Assembly (NCBI GenBank): GCA_032620915.1
Contig: CP136052.1
Span: 1,898,501-1,962,500 of the forward strand
Source of the DNA: Oscillospiraceae bacterium NTUH-002-81
GTDB lineage: Bacteria; Bacillota; Clostridia; Lachnospirales; Lachnospiraceae
Reading direction: 5' to 3'
Length of the DNA: 64,000 bases
The notes under the pieces were generated by a model. That model made no database searches. It was not told where the DNA came from and saw nothing but the letters and a program-made list of their open reading frames with translations. The translations under genes and the position numbers were made by a program. Positions 34,828 to 44,564 of the stretch are shown here, piece by piece; the stretch's first letter is position 1, and the number at the start of each line of letters is the position of its first letter.

Positions 34828-37644
34828 ATGCCTGCATCGGCAAAGGGAAAGACAGCAACGAGAAAATCAACAGCAAAGAATACAAAGAGAAATTCTTCCA
34901 ATAAGAACACGACAACCAGAAAATCATCCGCAGGCAGAGCCTCTTCGAACAGAAGAAAGCGGAACACGAAGAAGGAGGAAAGCTTTTTAAAGAGCGAGAT
35001 CATTACCCTGGTGACGCTGGCCATCAGCGTGGTCCTTCTGCTGAGCTGCTTTGGGGTGGGCGGATACGTGGGAAAATATGTGGCGGACGCTTTGTTTGGT
35101 GTCTTCGGGACACTGGCCTACGTGTTCCCCCTTGTCCTTTTTGTGGGAACGGCCTTTCACATGTCCAACCGGGGCAATCCGGCGGCAGCTCTGAAGCTGG
35201 CAGCCGGGATCTTGGCTTTCACTCTGGTGGATTCCCTGATCCAGCTGCTGGCGGCAGATAAGGCAGCGGCGGGGATGATCGGCTATTATGCCTACGGCGC
35301 CGCAAGACATATCAGCGGCGGCTGGTTGGGCGGTGTGATCACCGGAGCACTGTATCCGGCCCTTGGCATGGCAGGCCAGCTGATCGTTACCCTTATTCTG
35401 CTCATCATCTGTGCCGTGGTCATCACCGAGCGTTCCTTTGTGGGACAGGTACAGAAGAGCGGCCGGAAGGTGGCTGACCGGGCCAGAGAGGATGCCGAGC
35501 GCAGAAGAGAGCACGCCCAGATGGTACGGGAAGAGCGGGAGAGAGAGCGTGCCTTGCGCATGGATCACAAGGTAACCGGTGTGGCCATGGAGGATATCCA
35601 GCTGGAGCCCCGTCCGGAGAGCGCAGACGTGCACGAAGTGGGACGCTTTGGCCGGAAGAAGAAAGACGTACAGACGCAGGAACAGCCCCTGCAGGCACGG
35701 GAGCCGGAGGAAAATGCTTCCACAGCGGAGGCCGATGTTTCCCGGGCTGCACAGAAGCAGGATACAAGAGAAGAAGACAGTGCATCGGATTTCCCCAGAG
35801 GAAAGGATGCCTTTACGATCACCGGTATCCGTATGAAGGAGGAGCCGGAGGAGGCACCGGTTCATGCAGCCTTTGGCGGTCTCACCGGGGAGATGCAGGA
35901 GCGGGTGGCACCGGATATCCCGGCCCGGGCCGGATCCGGCAGCCAAAGGGATGCCGGCAGTGTTGCGATGCCGACAGATGGTGCAGAAACTGACGTTTAT
36001 GGAGAGGACGCTTTTGACGCAGGTCGCGGGGAGAGCGAACCTGCCAGACGGGAGCCTGCCCGTCACACACCGGCATCCGGCAGCAAGGTCGGTGCAGCTG
36101 ATGATGGAAAGCCGGTGACAGCAGAGGACATTGACCAGGAGATCCAGCAGAAGGAAGAGACGGATCCCCTGAAGGAATACCATTTCCCGCCCCTGGATCT
36201 TTTGAAAAAGGGCAAGGCTACCGGCGGCAACACCGAGGAGCAGCTGCGGGAGACGGCGGCCAAGCTGCGGGACACGTTGCACAATTTCGGTGTCAACGTG
36301 ACCATCACCAATGTGAGCTGTGGCCCGGCGGTGACCCGGTATGAACTGCAGCCGGAGCAGGGCGTGAAGGTGAGCAAGATCGTGGGCCTGTCGGATGACA
36401 TCAAGCTGAATCTGGCGGCGGCAGATATCCGTATCGAAGCACCGATCCCCGGCAAGGCGGCTGTGGGCATTGAGGTGCCCAACAAGACCAACAGTGCCGT
36501 GATGCTCCGGGATCTGCTGGAGAGCAAGGAGTTCCAGAACCATCCGTCCCGGATCGCCTTTGCAGCCGGAAAGGACATTGCAGGCCAGGTGGTGGTGACA
36601 GATATCGCCAAGATGCCGCACCTGCTCATTGCGGGCGCTACCGGTTCCGGTAAATCCGTCTGCATCAACACGATCATCATGAGCATCCTCTATAAGGCCA
36701 AGCCGGATGAGGTGAAGCTTATCATGATAGACCCCAAGGTGGTGGAGCTGTCCGTATACAACGGCATTCCCCATCTGTACATACCTGTCGTGACCGATCC
36801 GAAGAAGGCTGCAGGCGCCCTGAACTGGGCCGTGGCGGAGATGATGGACCGGTATCAGAAGTTTGCGGAGAGCGGTGTCCGGGATCTGAAGGGCTACAAC
36901 GAGAAAGTGGAGGGTCTGAAAGATATCGAGAGCGACACCAAGCCCACCAAACTGCCGGAGATCGTTATCATCGTGGACGAGCTGGCTGACCTGATGATGG
37001 TGGCTCCCGGTGAGGTGGAGGATGCCATCTGCCGTCTGGCACAGCTGGCCAGAGCTGCGGGCATTCATCTGATCATTGCGACCCAGCGTCCTTCGGTAAA
37101 TGTCATTACCGGACTGATCAAGGCCAATATGCCTTCCAGAATTGCTTTTTCCGTGTCCTCGGGAGTTGACTCCCGGACCATTCTTGATATGAACGGCGCA
37201 GAGAAGCTGCTGGGAAAAGGAGATATGCTCTTTTATCCCCAGGGTTACCAGAAACCGGCCCGTGTACAGGGTGCTTTTGTATCCGACGAGGAGGTGGCGG
37301 CAGTCGTAAATTTCCTGGCCAGACAGCAGTCCGCAGTGTCCTACAACCAGGCCATTGAGGAGCGCATGAATGCGGTACAGGATGCAGGCGCAGGCCAGAC
37401 GGCAGGAGGCAGCGGCCCGGAAAGGGACGCTTACTTCGTGGAAGCCGGGAAGTTCATCATTGAGAAGGACAAGGCGTCCATCGGTATGCTGCAGCGCTGG
37501 TTCAAGATCGGTTTTAACCGGGCGGCAAGAATTATGGATCAGCTGGCGGAAGCCGGTGTCGTGGGCGAGGAAGAAGGAACAAAACCGCGGAAGGTTCTCA
37601 TGAGCATGGAAGAATTTGAACAGTACGTGGACGAATATGTATAA
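34828..37644 (+). CDS. ftsK: DNA translocase FtsK/SpoIIIE
   Basis: This 938-residue ring motor pumps chromosomal DNA through the division or sporulation septum. A basic Lys/Arg/Ser/Thr N-terminus (about 1-48) precedes four membrane helices (about 55-200), then a long acidic, low-complexity linker to about 440. The motor has Walker A GATGSGKS (603-610), [18 protein letters not shown], and Walker [14 protein letters not shown]. The C-terminal gamma domain (about 870-938; [20 protein letters not shown]) recognises orienting DNA sequences. GGAGGTCCTAG lies before the ATG. With tepA upstream the arrangement parallels Bacillus, where the homologue is spoIIIE. Confidence 0.95.
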   Translation: MPASAKGKTATRKSTAKNTKRNSSNKNTTTRKSSAGRASSNRRKRNTKKEESFLKSEIITLVTLAISVVLLLSCFGVGGYVGKYVADALFGVFGTLAYVFPLVLFVGTAFHMSNRGNPAAALKLAAGILAFTLVDSLIQLLAADKAAAGMIGYYAYGAARHISGGWLGGVITGALYPALGMAGQLIVTLILLIICAVVITERSFVGQVQKSGRKVADRAREDAERRREHAQMVREERERERALRMDHKVTGVAMEDIQLEPRPESADVHEVGRFGRKKKDVQTQEQPLQAREPEENASTAEADVSRAAQKQDTREEDSASDFPRGKDAFTITGIRMKEEPEEAPVHAAFGGLTGEMQERVAPDIPARAGSGSQRDAGSVAMPTDGAETDVYGEDAFDAGRGESEPARREPARHTPASGSKVGAADDGKPVTAEDIDQEIQQKEETDPLKEYHFPPLDLLKKGKATGGNTEEQLRETAAKLRDTLHNFGVNVTITNVSCGPAVTRYELQPEQGVKVSKIVGLSDDIKLNLAAADIRIEAPIPGKAAVGIEVPNKTNSAVMLRDLLESKEFQNHPSRIAFAAGKDIAGQVVVTDIAKMPHLLIAGATGSGKSVCINTIIMSILYKAKPDEVKLIMIDPKVVELSVYNGIPHLYIPVVTDPKKAAGALNWAVAEMMDRYQKFAESGVRDLKGYNEKVEGLKDIESDTKPTKLPEIVIIVDELADLMMVAPGEVEDAICRLAQLARAAGIHLIIATQRPSVNVITGLIKANMPSRIAFSVSSGVDSRTILDMNGAEKLLGKGDMLFYPQGYQKPARVQGAFVSDEEVAAVVNFLARQQSAVSYNQAIEERMNAVQDAGAGQTAGGSGPERDAYFVEAGKFIIEKDKASIGMLQRWFKIGFNRAARIMDQLAEAGVVGEEEGTKPRKVLMSMEEFEQYVDEYV

Positions 37645-37667
37645 AAAATAAGAGGCGGAGGAGACGA

Positions 37668-39341
37668 ATGATGAAGACAGATATTGAAATCGCACAGGAA
37701 GCGGTCATGAAGCCAATCACAGAAGTAGCGGCAGCACTGGATATTACCCAGGATGAATTGGAACTTTACGGCAAATATAAGGCAAAACTGTCCTCTGAGC
37801 TGTGGGAGAAGATCAAAGACCGGAAAGACGGAAAACTGGTTCTTGTCACGGCCATCAACCCCACACCGGCGGGAGAAGGTAAGACGACCACCACGGTGGG
37901 CCTGGGGGAAGCCATGGCCAAGCTTGGCAAAAAGGCAGTCATCGCCCTTCGGGAGCCTTCTCTTGGGCCGTGCTTCGGCATCAAAGGCGGCGCAGCCGGC
38001 GGCGGTTACGCCCAGGTTGTTCCCATGGAAGATTTAAATCTGCATTTTACCGGTGATTTTCATGCCATCACCTCTGCCAACAATCTGCTGGCTGCGTTAC
38101 TGGACAACCACATTCAGCAGGGCAATGCGTTAAATATTGATACGAGACAGATCGTCTGGAAACGTTGTCTGGACATGAATGACCGCGTTCTTCGAAATAT
38201 CGTGGTTGGTCTGGGCAGCAAGATGGACGGCTTTGTCCGGGAGGATCATTTTGTCATTACGGTGGCATCGGAGATCATGGCGATCCTCTGTCTTGCCAAC
38301 GATATGAAGGATCTGAAAGAGCGTCTGGGCAAGATCATCGTTGCCTACAACATGGACGGAGATCCGGTGACTGCGGCAGATCTGCACGCGGTAGGCTCCA
38401 TGGCAGCCCTTCTGAAGGATGCCTTAAAGCCCAATATGATCCAGACACTGGAGCATACGCCTGCGCTTGTCCACGGCGGCCCCTTCGCCAATATTGCACA
38501 CGGCTGCAACAGTGTACAGGCGACAAAGATGGCACTGAAAATGGCAGATATCGCCATCACGGAGGCTGGATTCGGCGCCGATCTGGGCGCAGAGAAGTTC
38601 TTTGATATCAAATGCCGGATGGCAGGCCTGCATCCGGATGCGGCAGTGCTGGTGGCAACCGTGCGTGCACTGAAATACAACGGCGGTGTGGCAAAGGCTG
38701 ATCTGGCAGCGCCCAATCTGGAGGCTGTGAAGAAGGGCATCTGCAATCTGGAGAAGCATATCGAAAATCTGCAGAAGTACGGCGTACCGGTGGTGGTGAC
38801 GCTGAACGCTTTTGTGACCGATACCGAGGAAGAGGTGGCATACATCCGCAGCTTCTGTGAGGCGCGCGGCTGTGCTTTCGCCCTGTCTGAGGTATGGGCA
38901 AAGGGCGGCGAAGGCGGTAAGGCACTGGCAGAGAAGGTCATCGAGACACTGGAGACAAAGACCTCTTCCTTCCATCCCATTTATGAGGATGACTGCAGCC
39001 TGAAGGATAAGATCGAGACGGTGGCAAAAGAAATCTACGGCGCAGACGGTGTGACCTATGCCCCTGCTGCACAGAAGATGTTAAAGAAGATTGAAGATAT
39101 GGGATTCGGTCATCTGCCGGTATGCATGGCCAAGACCCAGTATTCCCTGTCCGATGACGCCTCCAGGCTGGGACGGCCGGAGGGCTTCACCGTAAATGTC
39201 CGGGAAGTATATGTATCCGCAGGCGCAGGCTTTGTGGTAGCTATCACCGGCGCCATCATGACCATGCCGGGACTTCCCAAGGTGCCTGCAGCCAACGGCA
39301 TTGATGTGAGCGAGGACGGTGTGATCACAGGATTGTTCTAA
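37668..39341 (+). CDS. fhs: Formate--tetrahydrofolate ligase
   Basis: This 557-residue enzyme makes 10-formyl-THF from formate, ATP and THF, the entry of formate into one-carbon metabolism and the Wood-Ljungdahl methyl branch. The P-loop-like motif [17 protein letters not shown] is near residue 65, followed by [20 protein letters not shown], and [14 protein letters not shown] occurs near the C-terminus, all family hallmarks. GGAGGAG lies before the start; the second of the two adjacent Met codons (37671) is an alternative. folD follows within 95 bases, linking the next steps. No other acetogenesis genes are in view, so a purely biosynthetic role remains possible. Confidence 0.97.
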   Translation: MMKTDIEIAQEAVMKPITEVAAALDITQDELELYGKYKAKLSSELWEKIKDRKDGKLVLVTAINPTPAGEGKTTTTVGLGEAMAKLGKKAVIALREPSLGPCFGIKGGAAGGGYAQVVPMEDLNLHFTGDFHAITSANNLLAALLDNHIQQGNALNIDTRQIVWKRCLDMNDRVLRNIVVGLGSKMDGFVREDHFVITVASEIMAILCLANDMKDLKERLGKIIVAYNMDGDPVTAADLHAVGSMAALLKDALKPNMIQTLEHTPALVHGGPFANIAHGCNSVQATKMALKMADIAITEAGFGADLGAEKFFDIKCRMAGLHPDAAVLVATVRALKYNGGVAKADLAAPNLEAVKKGICNLEKHIENLQKYGVPVVVTLNAFVTDTEEEVAYIRSFCEARGCAFALSEVWAKGGEGGKALAEKVIETLETKTSSFHPIYEDDCSLKDKIETVAKEIYGADGVTYAPAAQKMLKKIEDMGFGHLPVCMAKTQYSLSDDASRLGRPEGFTVNVREVYVSAGAGFVVAITGAIMTMPGLPKVPAANGIDVSEDGVITGLF

Positions 39342-39435
39342 AAAATGACAGACGGCAGTGTCTGGAAGTATCCGGGCATTGCCGGGTATGATACAGATTC
39401 GACGGAAATCAGAAGACAGACAGGAGATGACAGCA

Positions 39436-40278
39436 TTGGCACAGATCATTGACGGAAAACAGATCTCAGCGCAGATCAAAGAGGAATTAAGGGAAGAAGC
39501 TGCGGCTTACAAAGCCCGTGGCATTGAGGCCGCTCTGGCCGTGATTCAGGTAGGGGAAGATCCGGCTTCCTCCATTTATGTGAGAAACAAGAAAAAGGCC
39601 TGTGCGTATGTGGGCGTTCGTTCAGAATCCTATGAGCTGCCCCGGGAGACGACCCAGGAGGCGCTGCTGGCACTGATCGAAGAGTTGAATGGCCGGGCGG
39701 ACATCCAGGGCATTCTCGTCCAGCTGCCGCTGCCGTCCCATATCGATGAGGACGCGGTGATCCGGGCCATCGCTCCGGAGAAGGATGTGGACGGCTTTCA
39801 CCCGGAGAGCGTAGGCAGAATGTGCATCGGCGAACAGGGGTATCTTCCCTGCACTCCGGCGGGTATCATTCAGCTGCTGAAACGCTCCGGTGTTTCTATC
39901 GAGGGAAAAGAGTGCGTTGTGGTGGGCCGCAGTAACATTGTGGGCAAACCCATGGCGCTGCTGATGCTGCGGGAAAATGCCACGGTGACCATCACCCATT
40001 CCCGGACGAAGGATCTGCGGGAGGTGTGCCGCCGGGCAGATATTCTCATCGTTGCCATCGGCAAGCCCCGGTTTATCACGAAGGAATACGTGAAAGAGGG
40101 CGCCGTGGTCATCGACGTGGGTATCCACCGGGATGAGAACAACAAGATGTGCGGTGACGTGGATTTTGCAGATGTGGAGCCGGTGGCAGGTGCCATCACC
40201 CCGGTGCCGGGCGGCGTGGGGCCGATGACCATTGCCATGCTCATGAACAACTGCCTGGAAGCCATCCGAAACCGGTAA
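39436..40278 (+). CDS. folD: Methylenetetrahydrofolate dehydrogenase/cyclohydrolase
   Basis: This 280-residue bifunctional enzyme interconverts 10-formyl-, methenyl- and methylene-THF. The active-site region YVRNKKKACAYVG contains the catalytic Tyr and Lys, LVQLPLPSHI and PEKDVDGFHP are substrate-site blocks, and VVVGRSNIVGKP plus PVPGGVGPMT bind the cofactor. The frame opens at 39358, but homology begins at AQIIDGKQIS. AGGAG at 39422-39426 is nine bases before TTG 39436 and abuts ATG 39427, so I choose the TTG. It works directly after Fhs, its upstream neighbour. Confidence 0.95.
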   Translation: MAQIIDGKQISAQIKEELREEAAAYKARGIEAALAVIQVGEDPASSIYVRNKKKACAYVGVRSESYELPRETTQEALLALIEELNGRADIQGILVQLPLPSHIDEDAVIRAIAPEKDVDGFHPESVGRMCIGEQGYLPCTPAGIIQLLKRSGVSIEGKECVVVGRSNIVGKPMALLMLRENATVTITHSRTKDLREVCRRADILIVAIGKPRFITKEYVKEGAVVIDVGIHRDENNKMCGDVDFADVEPVAGAITPVPGGVGPMTIAMLMNNCLEAIRNR

Positions 40279-40341
40279 CAGGCAGCATATCGAAGACGAA
40301 CAACTGACAGAAAATATTTTACAGGAAATGGGGAACCGAAC

Positions 40342-41562
40342 ATGCGCTGTCCCAAGTGTCATGCAGAAATAGAAGAAGGCTACTTATATTGTAAAAACTG
40401 CGGAGAAGAGATCCGGATCGTGCCGGACTATGATCCGCAGGTAGAAGACATGCTTTCCGGTTCGCTGAAGGATGTGGTGAAGGAAGCGCAGCAAAATGCG
40501 TCTGAGAAAGCGGCAGGCGTGCAGTCTGCCGCCGGACAGAGCGGGGAGAAGACCGCCTCCAATGCCGGAGCATCCGCTTCCAGAAAAACAGAAGGGACTT
40601 CCAGAACAGCGGGAAACGGCAGAAAACGCCATTCCCGGAAACGGCGTCTGACAGAAGGTGTCCTCTGTATCTGCATTCTGGCGATTGCGGGCCTGATCTC
40701 TGTGACGCTGTTCCGGCGCAATTCCTACGACTACCAGTATCAGCTGGCCGTGAAAGCGGCTGCGGACAATGATGCTGACCGGGCATTAAAGTATCTGTCC
40801 CGGGCCATGGAGCTGGAGCCGGATCAGACGTATATGTGGCTTTTCAAGGCACAGATCGAGAAGGATTCCGGCGACCGGGAGGCCGCGGAGGAGAGCTGCC
40901 GGTATATTTTGAGCAAGCTGGATCCGGACAACCAGGAAGTATACACCATGCTCATCGAGATGTACATTGAAGAGGGGGATCTGGACAGCGTGAAGGATAC
41001 CCTTTCCCGGTGCCCGGTGCAGGCGGTAAAAAATTCCTTTGCGGATTATATCGCAGCGGTGCCCACCGCTTCCTTTGCCGACGGCATTTACTATGACACC
41101 ATGGAAATTGAACTGGATGCGGATGGCCTGGACATTTATTTCACCACTGACGGCACCAAGCCGACCGTGAACAGTACGAAATATGAAGGCCCCATCCGGC
41201 TCACCGAGGGCTCCAACACCATCCGGGCAGTGGCGGTATCGCCCAAGGGCGTCCTCAGCGACGAGGCCATTTTCAGCTATGAGATTTCCTATCTGGAGGC
41301 AGAGCCGCCGGTGGTCTCCCCGGATTCCGGCGAATACCCGGCAGAGGTGGAGATCGTCGTACAGGTGCCGGACGGTTGTACCGTGCTGTATACGCTGGAC
41401 GGAAGCCTGCCAACCCTGGATTCTGCCGTATATGAAGCTCCGGTGAAGATCCGGACAAGCACCGTATTCACCGCGGTTTCTGTGTCCATGAGCGGAAGAT
41501 TCAGCGAGTCCGTGGTGAGAAGATATACGATTGACGGAAGTGCTTCCGGGGATGAAGAATAA
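40342..41562 (+). CDS. Zinc-ribbon membrane protein with TPR-like and two chitobiase C-terminal-like domains
   Basis: This 406-residue protein begins with a zinc ribbon (MRCPKCHAEIEEG, then YCKNCGEEI), followed by an Ala/Ser-rich cytoplasmic linker, one membrane helix (about 112-130), and a tetratricopeptide-like stretch (LKYLSRAMELEPDQTYMWLF). The extracytoplasmic C-terminus has two repeats of the CHB_HEX_C_1 type, each with the hallmark YFTTDGTKPT or LYTLDGSLPT and a trailing beta strand. Such domains are thought to bind carbohydrate or mediate surface contacts. The combination links an internal metal-binding head to an external lectin-like tail; function unknown. A bidirectional terminator follows. 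Confidence 0.75.
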   Translation: MRCPKCHAEIEEGYLYCKNCGEEIRIVPDYDPQVEDMLSGSLKDVVKEAQQNASEKAAGVQSAAGQSGEKTASNAGASASRKTEGTSRTAGNGRKRHSRKRRLTEGVLCICILAIAGLISVTLFRRNSYDYQYQLAVKAAADNDADRALKYLSRAMELEPDQTYMWLFKAQIEKDSGDREAAEESCRYILSKLDPDNQEVYTMLIEMYIEEGDLDSVKDTLSRCPVQAVKNSFADYIAAVPTASFADGIYYDTMEIELDADGLDIYFTTDGTKPTVNSTKYEGPIRLTEGSNTIRAVAVSPKGVLSDEAIFSYEISYLEAEPPVVSPDSGEYPAEVEIVVQVPDGCTVLYTLDGSLPTLDSAVYEAPVKIRTSTVFTAVSVSMSGRFSESVVRRYTIDGSASGDEE

Positions 41563-41599
41563 GAAGCAGGCCCCTGCATCAATGACAGATATGCGAGGT

Positions 41600-41649
41600 A
41601 AAAAAGAATGCTGGCGCAGATGTTCAGTCTGTATCCAACATTCTTTTTT
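41600..41649. terminator. Bidirectional terminator between convergent genes
   Basis: AAAAAAGAATG (41600-41610) pairs with CATTCTTTTTT (41639-41649), with a smaller internal CAGA/TCTG pairing in between. A-run and T-run on either side allow termination from both strands. Confidence 0.75.
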
Positions 41650-41700
41650 CAAAAGCAGTAAACTGCAGGTATCTTCTTTCCGGTCACAGGAACGTGATCG

Positions 41701-42282
41701 CTATGCTTCCTCCGGAATAAATGTGATATGATCGACATCCATCTCGGCGATCCGTGCCAGAGAGTATACGTGAAGTCCCTGGGAATTGAGCTTCTCACGA
41801 CCAGGCTGGAAGGATTTCTCGATGAGTACACCCAGGCCTGCTACGGTAGCATTGGCTTTCCGGATGAGACGAAGAGCGCCGGTGGCAGCCTCGCCGTTGG
41901 CAAGGAAATCATCCACAAGAAGTACATGGTCGGTATCGGACAGATATTTGCGTGCCAGAGTCAGCTGATAACTGATCTCCTTGGTGAAGGAGACAACCTC
42001 GGTCTGGATCACGTCAGTTTTGAGAATTGCGGAACTCTGTTTTTTCAGGATCAGAAGCGGTACGCCCAGCTCACAGGCAACAAACAGTGCCGGGGAAATA
42101 CCGGAGCTTTCTATGGTCATGACCTTGGTGACACCCTGATCTTTGAAGTGATCGGCGATGTCGCGTCCCATTTCCTGCATGAGTACGGGATCTACCTGAT
42201 GGTTAATAAAAGAGTCAACTTTGAGAATTGCAGGGCTTAATACATTTCCCTCTGCCAGAATACGGTCTTCCAGTAATTTCAT
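41701..42282 (-). CDS. xpt: Xanthine phosphoribosyltransferase
   Basis: This 193-residue enzyme converts xanthine and PRPP to XMP for purine salvage. The PRPP-binding loop is VLLVDDFLANGEA, and the N-terminus MKLLEDRILAEGNVLSP, the FINHQVDP segment and the SSGISPALFVA block match Bacillus Xpt closely. AAAGGTGG precedes the ATG. It is a monocistronic minus-strand gene. Unlike Bacillus xpt it has no purine riboswitch: the predicted leader is only about 40 bases. Confidence 0.95.
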   Translation of the reverse strand: MKLLEDRILAEGNVLSPAILKVDSFINHQVDPVLMQEMGRDIADHFKDQGVTKVMTIESSGISPALFVACELGVPLLILKKQSSAILKTDVIQTEVVSFTKEISYQLTLARKYLSDTDHVLLVDDFLANGEAATGALRLIRKANATVAGLGVLIEKSFQPGREKLNSQGLHVYSLARIAEMDVDHITFIPEEA

Positions 42283-42326
42283 TTGTATGTACCACCTTTG
42301 TATGAAATGATTAAAAAATTAAATTT

Positions 42327-42355
42327 ACTATAGCATGGATTTCAGACATTTTCAA
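42327..42355 (-). promoter_or_regulatory. xpt promoter
   Basis: On the minus strand TTGAAA (+ strand 42350-42355), 17 bases, TATAGT (42327-42332). Both elements are one base from consensus. Inverted CGGCAGA/TCTGCCG arms lie upstream at about 42377-42404. Confidence 0.72.
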
Positions 42356-42434
42356 GTCGAGAACGGCATATTGCCCCGGCAGATGTCCATTGCCTGTCTG
42401 CCGTGGGAGATATGTGCCGGGAACAGCGATCTGT

Positions 42435-43235
42435 TCAGGACTCATAGTATTGTTCATAGAGCGTTTCAGCCAGCGTGTCCATATAGTCTTCGTTCAGAGC
42501 ATATTCCCGGCGGATCAGCTCGCGGATCCGGTTCGTCCGGGCGTAGTAATTGATCTCATTGGAGTCCTGCAGCTGCAAATCTTCCTCGATATCCGCTCTG
42601 GTATAAGTAGCGGTGAACCAGGAGAGGATCTGAGAAGTGCGGTCGTCTTCCTCCTTTGCCTCCTGCCGAAGTCCCTTGACCTTTTGGGCACTGTGGATAC
42701 CGATGCCGATGAACACCAGAAACAGCAGGCTCATGACGCTCAGCATCAGCACTTTGCTGGAAGCGGCGAAGGGGAAGGGAATGACACCGGCCAGAATGAG
42801 GACGATGAGCACCATGCCGATGATGCCCACGGCCAGAAAAGCGGAGGCAGTGGAGCGGACATCCTCCAGCTGATCCTTCTTTTTTTGATAGGGGGAGCCG
42901 GAAACTTTGGTCTGCGCGGAGGCTTCGTGCTCCTCCGGGACAGCTTTTTCTGCACGTAATTTGGCAAAATATTGTTCGGTGGGTTTCTGGATCTCCTCCG
43001 CGCGGGATGCGGGGACAAGCACCCGATACTTGCCGCTTTCCTGATCAAATTCCAGGGCGCAGTAATCCACCCCCAGATATTCATAATAGGCCACCAGGCC
43101 AAGGGCAGTTTCCTCCGGCAGGGAAGCGATACATACTTTCTCCTCGGGAAGCTCCTCCACCAGACGGCTGCCGCAATCCGGACAGGCCGTCACGCCATCG
43201 CGGTATTCAGTTTTACATTTGGGACACCAGGGCAT
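42435..43235 (-). CDS. Zinc-ribbon membrane protein of unknown function
   Basis: The product is about 266 residues. It starts with a zinc ribbon (PWCPKCKTEYRDG, then ACPDCGSRLVEE), has a DUF2007-like soluble part (KVCIASLPEETALGLVAYYE, then YRVLVPASRAEE), two membrane helices (about 140-162 and 168-188), and an acidic helical tail. The frame opens at 43304, but AAGGAGG lies before the ATG at 43235 and the conserved ribbon begins there. It resembles small membrane proteins that are common and uncharacterised in Clostridia. It is single-gene, with its own promoter. Confidence 0.72.
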   Translation of the reverse strand: MPWCPKCKTEYRDGVTACPDCGSRLVEELPEEKVCIASLPEETALGLVAYYEYLGVDYCALEFDQESGKYRVLVPASRAEEIQKPTEQYFAKLRAEKAVPEEHEASAQTKVSGSPYQKKKDQLEDVRSTASAFLAVGIIGMVLIVLILAGVIPFPFAASSKVLMLSVMSLLFLVFIGIGIHSAQKVKGLRQEAKEEDDRTSQILSWFTATYTRADIEEDLQLQDSNEINYYARTNRIRELIRREYALNEDYMDTLAETLYEQYYES

Positions 43236-43277
43236 ACGCAATACCTCCTTGATAAACTTAAGATACCTGATATCATA

Positions 43278-43306
43278 AGTATACCCTTTTTTATAGGTCA
43301 TCACAA
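43278..43306 (-). promoter_or_regulatory. Promoter of the zinc-ribbon membrane protein
   Basis: Minus-strand TTGTGA (+ strand 43301-43306), 17 bases, TATACT (43278-43283). The -10 is one base from consensus. The start codon is 42 bases downstream. Confidence 0.65.
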
Positions 43307-43328
43307 GAACAATCCGCAGAAATCCATC

Positions 43329-43357
43329 TGGAACAACCGTCCATCTTGTGTTATGCT
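43329..43357 (+). promoter_or_regulatory. Possible rlmH promoter
   Basis: TGGAAC (43329-43334), 17 bases, TATGCT (43352-43357). The -35 is poor; the -10 is fair. The position, 22 bases before the start, fits. Confidence 0.35.
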
Positions 43358-43379
43358 AATAGCCGAAGAGGAGAAAACG

Positions 43380-43859
43380 ATGAGAATTACGATCTTGTGT
43401 GTGGGAAAAATAAAGGAAAAATTTTACAGTGCCGCTGTGGACGAGTATAAAAAGCGGCTGAGCAGATACTGCCGCCTGGATATCGTGGAGGTGGCGGATG
43501 AGAAGACGGAAGAAGGGGCTTCCCCGGTGCAGGAAGAGCAGGTACGGGAAAAAGAAGGGGAGCGCCTGCTGAAACAGATGAAGGACGATGCCTATACGGT
43601 CACCCTGGAGATCAGGGGGGAGATGCCGGATTCCGTACAGCTGGCGGAGAAGATTGAGCAGCTGGGTGTCCGGGGCGTGAGCCATATCCAGTTTGTCATC
43701 GGCGGTTCCCTGGGGCTGTCCAGGGCTGTCATGGCCCGGGCGGACTATCGCCTGAGTTTTTCGAAGATGACCTTTCCCCATCAGCTTATGCGGGTGATCC
43801 TGCTGGAGCAGATCTACCGGTCATTTCGCATTACAAGGGGAGAGCCGTACCATAAATAA
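43380..43859 (+). CDS. rlmH: 23S rRNA (pseudouridine-1915-N3)-methyltransferase
   Basis: This 159-residue SPOUT-family enzyme methylates pseudouridine 1915 in helix 69 of 23S rRNA on the assembled 70S ribosome. MRITILCVGKIKEKFYSAAV is the family start, FVIGGSLGLS forms the S-adenosylmethionine knot, and the invariant ending RGEPYHK is present. The open frame extends far upstream only as a shadow of the opposite-strand gene; GAAGAGGAG precedes the ATG at 43380. Confidence 0.97.
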   Translation: MRITILCVGKIKEKFYSAAVDEYKKRLSRYCRLDIVEVADEKTEEGASPVQEEQVREKEGERLLKQMKDDAYTVTLEIRGEMPDSVQLAEKIEQLGVRGVSHIQFVIGGSLGLSRAVMARADYRLSFSKMTFPHQLMRVILLEQIYRSFRITRGEPYHK

Positions 43860-44017
43860 CATAAAAAATACTCCCATAAGTCATGATGAAAAACGAGTGA
43901 TCTTGCAGGATTGCGAACTGGCCGCCAGTCAGTAGAAGAAAATGCTATGGCGAAAGATGAGAGGAACGAGGAAATACGAATCCTAATAAAAAAATAAGAG
44001 ATAGAATGGAGTAACCT

Positions 44018-44564
44018 ATGAATCTGGAACAGAATTTATATGACACCGTGAGGGAATGGCAACTGAAGCTCGGTTACCAGAGAGAAGAAATGCGGCTGTA
44101 TTATCCGGAAGAGTCCCTGCTGGAGCTTCTGGATACGACAAAGGAGGCATTGCCGGAGGCGGCAAAGGCATTTGCAGCGCAGATGGCGGACAGGCTGGGC
44201 AGCATTCAGGTGATGCCCACTGAAAAAAAGGACGGCAGATGGTGTGTGTGCATCCCGCCGGAGGGAGTGACCTATGTGTGGGAGCATGTGCCGGAACCGG
44301 CATTTTTGAAAGCTTTTCTGACCGTATTGAAAACGCCGGGAGCCACCCCTTTCGGATGTGGAGCAGCTGTTCGTCGCCACCGCGCCGGAGCAGGCACGAA
44401 GCCTTCAGACAGAGCCCCAGGCCAAGGGCTTCTGGTTTGCCGACGGACAGCCGGATCCTTATGTGTATCACGTGGAGGTGGATGATTTCGGGCTGGAATA
44501 TCACCGGTTTACGAGAAAATCCTATGAGGCACTGTTTGGAAATACGGAGGAATATGATGGATAA
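44018..44564 (+). pseudogene. DUF3877-like protein, one apparent frameshift
   Basis: Read through, this is a protein of about 181 residues starting MNLEQNLYDTVREWQLKLGY and ending GNTEEYDG. It looks like DUF3877, a soluble family of unknown function in Clostridia; I hold this name loosely. The frame breaks after KTPGATP. One extra base in CCCCTTT (44346-44352) accounts for it, and the other frame resumes SDVEQLFVATAPEQ. The end overlaps the NYN gene start. Its sequence is otherwise undamaged. Confidence 0.68.

Noticed and set aside
34987..37695. A 902-codon open frame on the minus strand opposite ftsK
   Set aside because: It mirrors a strongly supported FtsK gene with all motor motifs, has no ribosome site and no recognisable domain. 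High GC at third positions removes stops on the opposite strand.
37668..40278. Complete Wood-Ljungdahl cluster
   Set aside because: Only fhs and folD are here; no metF, acs, cooS or fdh genes, and these two are also used in ordinary one-carbon metabolism.
42283..42434. Purine riboswitch upstream of xpt
   Set aside because: The promoter leaves only about 40 bases of leader, too short, and no three-way junction pattern was found.
43860..44017. Small RNA or gene in the gap after rlmH
   Set aside because: Only a short ACTGGC-C-GCCAGT palindrome is visible, with no T-run, promoter or coding frame.
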